Position numbers and translations under genes: made by a program | Assembly (NCBI RefSeq): GCF_014202505.1 | Contig: NZ_JACHGW010000002.1 | Location: 682,001-746,000, forward strand | Length of the DNA stretch: 64,000 nt | Origin: Armatimonas rosea | Lineage (GTDB): Bacteria > Armatimonadota > Armatimonadia > Armatimonadales > Armatimonadaceae | Direction of reading: 5' to 3' | The notes under the pieces: generated by a model | Seen by the model: only the letters and a program-made list of their open reading frames with translations | What the model was told of the DNA's origin: nothing | Databases searched by the model: none | In this document: positions 60,003 through 64,000 of the stretch, piece after piece | How the letters are laid out: each line of letters opens with the position of its first letter | Position numbering within the stretch: position 1 is the stretch's first letter

Positions 60003-62216
60003 ATGCCGTTTGTTGTTCCCGTGGCACTCTATGCCACACTTGCTCGCTCCCCCCAAGCCGACCAGACTGCCTTGCTGGCAGGGGTCACGGAGCTGATCGC
60101 TCCTGGGGCCATTCCAGGGCCACTCGCCGTCTTTGGGGAGAATGCCTTTGTGGTGGTGGCGGGGCGCGAGGGCAAGTACCGCCTGCCTCTGATCGCCGCG
60201 AGCCGCTTTGAGCGGGGGAAAGTGGTCGCCATTGGCCATGATGGCTTTCTGGGGCGTGAGGCGCTGGCCAACTTTGACAACACGCAGTTTCTTCTCAATA
60301 GTGTCCGCTGGGTAAACGCAAGCCCCGGTGCCGCTGTCGCGGTGGTGGAGAAGCCACAAGTTGCCGATGTCTTGGAGAAGGCGGGGATGAAGGTGGTGCG
60401 CCTGACCACCACCCAGCTCCAAGGACAGCTGGAGTCCCCAGACTTCGATGCCGTGGTGATGGATGCGACCGCTCTGGATGGCAAGGCGGGCGAGCGCATG
60501 GGGCAGGCACTGACGATCTTTGTGCGCAGTGGGGGAGGGATCGTGATGGACTCCCTCGGTTGGGGCTGGCTCCAGACCCACCCCAACCAGACCCTCAGTG
60601 GTACCCACGGGGGCAACAAGCTCTTTGCACGCCTGGGGATCGCCTGGGCCGATGGCTTCTTTGACAAGACCAGCGCCAAGGGCTGGAAGACCGACACGGG
60701 CTCACTGGAGTATCTCCACGCACGCACCGCTCTCGCGGCTCTCCAGCGACATGCAGAAGGCACCACGCCCCTCGCCGCCGAGGACCTTGCCCAGGTGGGG
60801 CAGACCCTCACGAGTGCGGTCGGGGCTCTTCCTAGTGATGAGCCGCGCTTCCTGCCACAGATCGCCGCCCTGACCAAGCGCTTTGCCGCCAATGTCCCCT
60901 TTCCTATCGGCCTAGACCAGCCCGTGGCACGCCTGAGTGCAGTCCTAGAGCAAAGCGCCATGCGCCGCGCTCCCGCCGACCGCCAGCCCGCGCATATCTC
61001 GTCGGGGAACTTCCCAGGCGGTGTTCCCTTTGACGCCCCGCGCTTGGAGAGTGTCTCGGTCGCGGTCGATACCGGGGTTCCGGGTTGGCATGGGACGGGC
61101 CTCTACGCCGCGCCCGGAGTGCCGATCACGGTGAGCCTGCCGCCGGAGCTGGCGGGCAAGGGGCTCTCGGTGCGGATCGGGTGTCACGACGATACCCTCT
61201 GGCATCTGGAGAAGTGGGAGCGCTTCCCAGAGGTGACCGTGAGCCGCCGCTTGGTGCAGCCGACTCTGAAGCTCGCCAGCGCCTTTGGGGGGAGTGTCTA
61301 TATCGAGGTTCCCGAAGGGGTTTCCAAGGGCAGTGTCGTGGTGCAGGTCTCGGGAGCCGTGGCCGCTCCGCGCTTCGTGCGCGGGACAACCTCCCTCGCC
61401 GACTGGCGCAGCCGCCTGCGCATGGCACCCGGCCCGTGGGCCGAGCTCGAAGGCAAGAGCGTCATTCTCTCCGTTCCCTCCAGTGTGGTGCGTGGCCTCG
61501 ATGACCCCGAGGCACTGATGACCTACTGGGACGAGGTCGCGGACCTGGCCGCAGAGCTCTACCAGATCCCCAAGAACCGCCCCCGCCCCGAGCGCTACGT
61601 CGTGGACAAGCAGATCAGCGCGGGCTACATGCACTCTGGCTACCCGATCATGACCTACACCGATGAGATCGCGCGGCGGTTTGTGGAGCTGAGCGTGCTA
61701 CGCGGCAAGAGCGGGGAGCCGAACTGGGGCTTCTACCACGAGCTGGGCCACAACCACCAGCGCGCGTGGTGGACCTGGGAGGGCTGTGGCGAGGTGACCA
61801 ACAACCTCTTCTCGCTCTATGCCTGCGAGAAGCTCAACGGGGATAGGCAGGGCCACCCTGGAATGTCACCCAAGGCGACCCACGACCGTCTACAGGCCTA
61901 CCTGGCCGCAGGCGCTCCCTACGAGAAGTGGAAGGACGATCCCTTTCTGGCGCTGACCCTCTTTGTGCAGCTACGAGATGCCTTTGGCTGGGAGCCTTTT
62001 AAGAAAGTCTTTGTGGAGTACGAGAAGGCGACCAAGGACGCGCTTCCCCGCACCGATGAGCAGAAGCGGGATCAGTTCCTGGTGCGCTTCTCCCGCGCGG
62101 TCAATAAAAACCTAGGGCCGTTCTTCACCGCTTGGGGAGTTCCCACGAGCGAGGCAGCCCGCAATCAGGTCGCCCGCCTGCCGCGCTGGATGCCTAAGGA
62201 CTGGCCCAAGAAGTAG
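60003..62216 (+). CDS. M60-family (enhancin-like) metallopeptidase
   Basis: Protein of 737 residues. Residues about 20-330 form a Rossmann-like or DUF-type region with alternating strands and helices (FVVVAGREGKYRLPLIAAS, GGIVMDSLGWGWLQTHPNQT), as in TRPM8-channel-associated-factor-like proteins. A beta-sandwich segment precedes the peptidase, whose zinc motif is FYHELGHNHQRAWWTWEG (HExxH), with E-V-T-N-N following as in M60 enzymes, which often cleave mucin-type glycoproteins. A short N-terminal hydrophobic stretch may be a signal. Active-site residues are intact. Confidence 0.88.
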   Translation: MPFVVPVALYATLARSPQADQTALLAGVTELIAPGAIPGPLAVFGENAFVVVAGREGKYRLPLIAASRFERGKVVAIGHDGFLGREALANFDNTQFLLNSVRWVNASPGAAVAVVEKPQVADVLEKAGMKVVRLTTTQLQGQLESPDFDAVVMDATALDGKAGERMGQALTIFVRSGGGIVMDSLGWGWLQTHPNQTLSGTHGGNKLFARLGIAWADGFFDKTSAKGWKTDTGSLEYLHARTALAALQRHAEGTTPLAAEDLAQVGQTLTSAVGALPSDEPRFLPQIAALTKRFAANVPFPIGLDQPVARLSAVLEQSAMRRAPADRQPAHISSGNFPGGVPFDAPRLESVSVAVDTGVPGWHGTGLYAAPGVPITVSLPPELAGKGLSVRIGCHDDTLWHLEKWERFPEVTVSRRLVQPTLKLASAFGGSVYIEVPEGVSKGSVVVQVSGAVAAPRFVRGTTSLADWRSRLRMAPGPWAELEGKSVILSVPSSVVRGLDDPEALMTYWDEVADLAAELYQIPKNRPRPERYVVDKQISAGYMHSGYPIMTYTDEIARRFVELSVLRGKSGEPNWGFYHELGHNHQRAWWTWEGCGEVTNNLFSLYACEKLNGDRQGHPGMSPKATHDRLQAYLAAGAPYEKWKDDPFLALTLFVQLRDAFGWEPFKKVFVEYEKATKDALPRTDEQKRDQFLVRFSRAVNKNLGPFFTAWGVPTSEAARNQVARLPRWMPKDWPKK

Positions 62217-62229
62217 CTCGCCTCGTTTT

Positions 62230-62367
62230 AGATCGCCCCCGTTGGAGGGGGGCGTCTATCTGTCCTCGTACCTCGGACACAAAGGCCTTTGGCCATAATT
62301 TGGAATGGGCGGAGCCCTTTGTGTCGCGCAGCGACAGTAAGACGCCCCCCTCCAACGGGGGCGATCT
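62230..62367. repeat. Long inverted repeat with perfect 28-bp arms
   Basis: The 28-bp arms at 62230-62257 and 62340-62367 are exact reverse complements; an inner imperfect pairing includes ACACAAAGG and CCTTTGTGT-type segments. It fills most of the gap between the convergent M60 and LigB genes. It differs in sequence from the REP-like elements at 16096 and 25415, but is like them in position. It could be a MITE-like remnant or a very strong bidirectional terminator. Confidence 0.75.
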
Positions 62368-62379
62368 CAACGAGCCAAC

Positions 62380-63198
62380 CTACTCGTACGCGGCGACGAG
62401 CATCCCGAAGTAGGTGGGGGCTTCGTAGGAGAGGAGCTCGCCGGTGAGCGGAGTGTGCCCGAGAGCGCCCGCCAGGATGATGGTCTGCCAGAACGCGTCC
62501 ACCTTGGCCTCTTCCAGAAAGGCCTCGTCCCAGTCCAGCAGGCTCCCGAGGTCCTCGGCGACCACCGCTGCGCACATCTGGCCATCGTGCTCCGCGCTCA
62601 CGGGGGAGAAGCCGTAGGGGCCATTGGGGTCGTGCGCGTGGCCCTGGTCGCACGAGGCGATTAGCGCGATCCGCTTCTCGGTCTCCGCGGCGCACTGGGC
62701 GAGCACGACACCAAAGCGCACGAGAGTCTCCCGGGGCAGGCCTCGGTTGGGGGCGACGACAACGGTCTGGGGGCGCGGGCTGGTGAGCGGGTGGGCGGTG
62801 AACCAGAGCGGGATCACGACTCCCCAGTCCAGTGGCAAGACCGCTTTCTCCTTGCCCTCCTCCCCGACCAGCCGCACGAGGGGAATCGGCACCTGCTCGC
62901 ACGTCTGGATCACGGCTTCGGTGAACTCCAGGTCGTTGGTAAAGGCTGCCTTGATGTGCTTGCCGTCGGGTTCTCCCACGATCCCTGCCGCGTGCCGTGT
63001 TCCCCCGATCGAGAGCGCCCCCTCCACGACAATCCCGTGGGGCGTGAGGACAATCACCGTGTCGATCTTGGCCGCGGCGAAGCGCCGCCCGAGCTCCTGC
63101 ATCGCGGCGCGGGTCTTGGCCATGAGCGCCGGGTTGTCGGTGAGCTGGGGGACGATCTCCCCACCGTGGGGGGCGATAGCGGCAAAAACAAGGGGCAT
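62380..63198 (-). CDS. Class III extradiol dioxygenase, LigB-like
   Basis: Protein of 272 residues of the LigB/MEMO superfamily. FAAIAPHGGEIVPQL near the N-terminus holds the first metal His; VIVLTPHGIVVEG and SCDQGHAHDPNGPYGFSP carry further His ligands. It could cleave aromatic rings or, like MEMO1, have another role; no dioxygenase partner or AmmeMemoRadiSam neighbours are visible. TAGAAT ends 6 bp before the ATG at 63198, so translation may be leaderless. Confidence 0.82.
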   Translation of the reverse strand: MPLVFAAIAPHGGEIVPQLTDNPALMAKTRAAMQELGRRFAAAKIDTVIVLTPHGIVVEGALSIGGTRHAAGIVGEPDGKHIKAAFTNDLEFTEAVIQTCEQVPIPLVRLVGEEGKEKAVLPLDWGVVIPLWFTAHPLTSPRPQTVVVAPNRGLPRETLVRFGVVLAQCAAETEKRIALIASCDQGHAHDPNGPYGFSPVSAEHDGQMCAAVVAEDLGSLLDWDEAFLEEAKVDAFWQTIILAGALGHTPLTGELLSYEAPTYFGMLVAAYE

Positions 63199-63204
63199 GC
63201 ACCT

Positions 63205-63210
63205 ATTCTA
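63205..63210 (-). promoter_or_regulatory. -10 element, probable leaderless start for the LigB-like gene
   Basis: TAGAAT on the minus strand ends 6 bp before the ATG at 63198, with no ribosome binding site in the spacer. Confidence 0.45.
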
Positions 63211-63275
63211 CCTGGGAGCGCTATGGATGCAGGGGATATACTACAGCCTGATACCGTCGGGGTGAGGAGGTTTTC

Positions 63276-64000
63276 ATGGAATTCTCACGAAGAGTAGCTC
63301 TGGTTGCTCTCACAGGGCTCGTCCAGCTCCCTTTTGCCGTTGCCACGCAGCAGTCTACGGAGACATGGCTCACTGATGACCCACGCCTTCAGCAAAAAGT
63401 GTCGGTGTACGAGCTGGATATCCTGACCGGAGAGCTCGTGCAGTCCTTGGCAAAACAGACAGGGATCGCTCTGGCTTGCTCCCCAAAGAACCGGGCCTCG
63501 GGCGTCCCTCTAAGCTGCCTCTTCGCCGAGGGCACCATCTTTGCATTGATGCAGAGCTTGGCGTCCGCACTGTCCTACAGAAACGCACCTTTCGCTTTCC
63601 GACGGGAGAAGGTGGGGGGAACATATTGCTACACACTGGAGCGATCTGGGGCCAACCGCGATCACGTGGATGTTCTACAGCGCAAGATGCACGATGCGTT
63701 CAAGGCCTACCTAAACCAGCAAATTCAGTACGCACAAAACCACGAGGATGCGGAGATCGAGGCAGAGCTAAAGCAGTCTCTCCCTAAGATGCAGGCACAG
63801 CCACTACGTCTCCGTCAAGGGGAGCTTAGTGCGGCACCGATAATGGACGCTAAGACGGCACGAATGCTCCGGTTCTTCGTCACCTGCCTCCCCGACCCGA
63901 CGGCAGTGGATGCCATCCTAAAAGGAGAACCCTTCGAGATTGCCAGTGCCCAGCTCTCCCCGGCTCTACGCGAGCAGCTCCCTCTCTTTGGTGAGCGGAG
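63276..64000 (+). CDS. Secreted protein of unknown function (partial, runs off right edge)
   Basis: I translated this frame directly from the ATG at 63276; it is open to the window edge, about 241 codons. GGTGAGGAGG lies 7 bp upstream. The N-terminus MEFSRRVALVALTGLVQLPF looks like a signal peptide. The following VYELDILTGELVQSLAKQTG, LACSPKNRASGVPLSCLF and ALMQSLASAL fit the pattern of a secretin/TonB short N-terminal (STN-like) domain. The rest is helical with no motif I recognise. TATACT upstream could be its -10. Confidence 0.6.
   Translation, partial: MEFSRRVALVALTGLVQLPFAVATQQSTETWLTDDPRLQQKVSVYELDILTGELVQSLAKQTGIALACSPKNRASGVPLSCLFAEGTIFALMQSLASALSYRNAPFAFRREKVGGTYCYTLERSGANRDHVDVLQRKMHDAFKAYLNQQIQYAQNHEDAEIEAELKQSLPKMQAQPLRLRQGELSAAPIMDAKTARMLRFFVTCLPDPTAVDAILKGEPFEIASAQLSPALREQLPLFGER

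Noticed and set aside
1-64000. CRISPR array, insertion sequence or transposase
   Set aside because: I found no regularly spaced repeats of the CRISPR type and no transposase-like protein; the palindromic elements are isolated.

Overview
The window looks like a high-GC chromosome segment of a non-model Gram-negative bacterium, most likely an Armatimonadota. I infer this from the gene content: a prepilin-like protein with a C-terminal H-x9-DG-type motif, a ceramidase-like protein, a DUF6785-like membrane protein, DUF4058 paralogues, a Pup-ligase-like protein, RecD2, and GH2, GH130 and M60 genes. Planctomycetes would be the main alternative. There is no rRNA gene here to settle it.

Layout. Bases 1-5973 look like the right end of a genomic island: hsdM (cut by the window edge), hsdR and a Fic gene form one minus-strand operon, and the block ends at a 3' fragment of a tRNA-Glu gene followed by a terminator. 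Bases 6031-13622 are a compact minus-strand run: LLM oxidoreductase, SGNH hydrolase, PQQ-type beta-propeller, large CBM9/DUF5916-like protein, nucleotidyltransferase, EEP nuclease/phosphatase and cdsA. Bases 13722-19507 hold a GH2 beta-galactosidase, a polytopic DUF6785-like protein and a ceramidase-like protein. Bases 19504-25398 hold a GGDEF/EAL protein, DUF2721, a lone PafA/Dop-type protein and two tandem DUF4058 genes. Bases 25607-29302 are recD2, interrupted by a 436-residue intein with a LAGLIDADG endonuclease. Bases 29306-37778 are mixed single genes: DinB, R2K-type ATP-grasp, prs, a beta-propeller protein, an SDR, a pseudopilin and a TPR protein.

Bases 38080-47327 are an exopolysaccharide operon: Wzc-type tyrosine autokinase, Wza-type export protein, polymerase-like membrane protein, two GT4 glycosyltransferases and an O-antigen ligase-like protein. 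Its centre is visibly AT-rich compared with its flanks. Two fasciclin-domain proteins follow, facing the operon, then a peroxiredoxin and a TlpA-like thioredoxin. Bases 50898-57497 are the fatty-acid and phospholipid operon rpmF-plsX-fabH-fabD-fabG-acpP-fabF, with a GH130-like gene translationally coupled at its end. The rest holds a metallophosphoesterase, an ankyrin protein, an M60-type metallopeptidase, a LigB-type dioxygenase and a partial secreted protein.

Three patterns run across the window. At least ten genes carry a TATAAT- or TACAAT-like hexamer 5-9 bp before the start codon, which suggests leaderless transcription. Palindromic REP-like elements sit between genes. Many neighbouring genes overlap by 1-4 bp, on the same strand or convergently.
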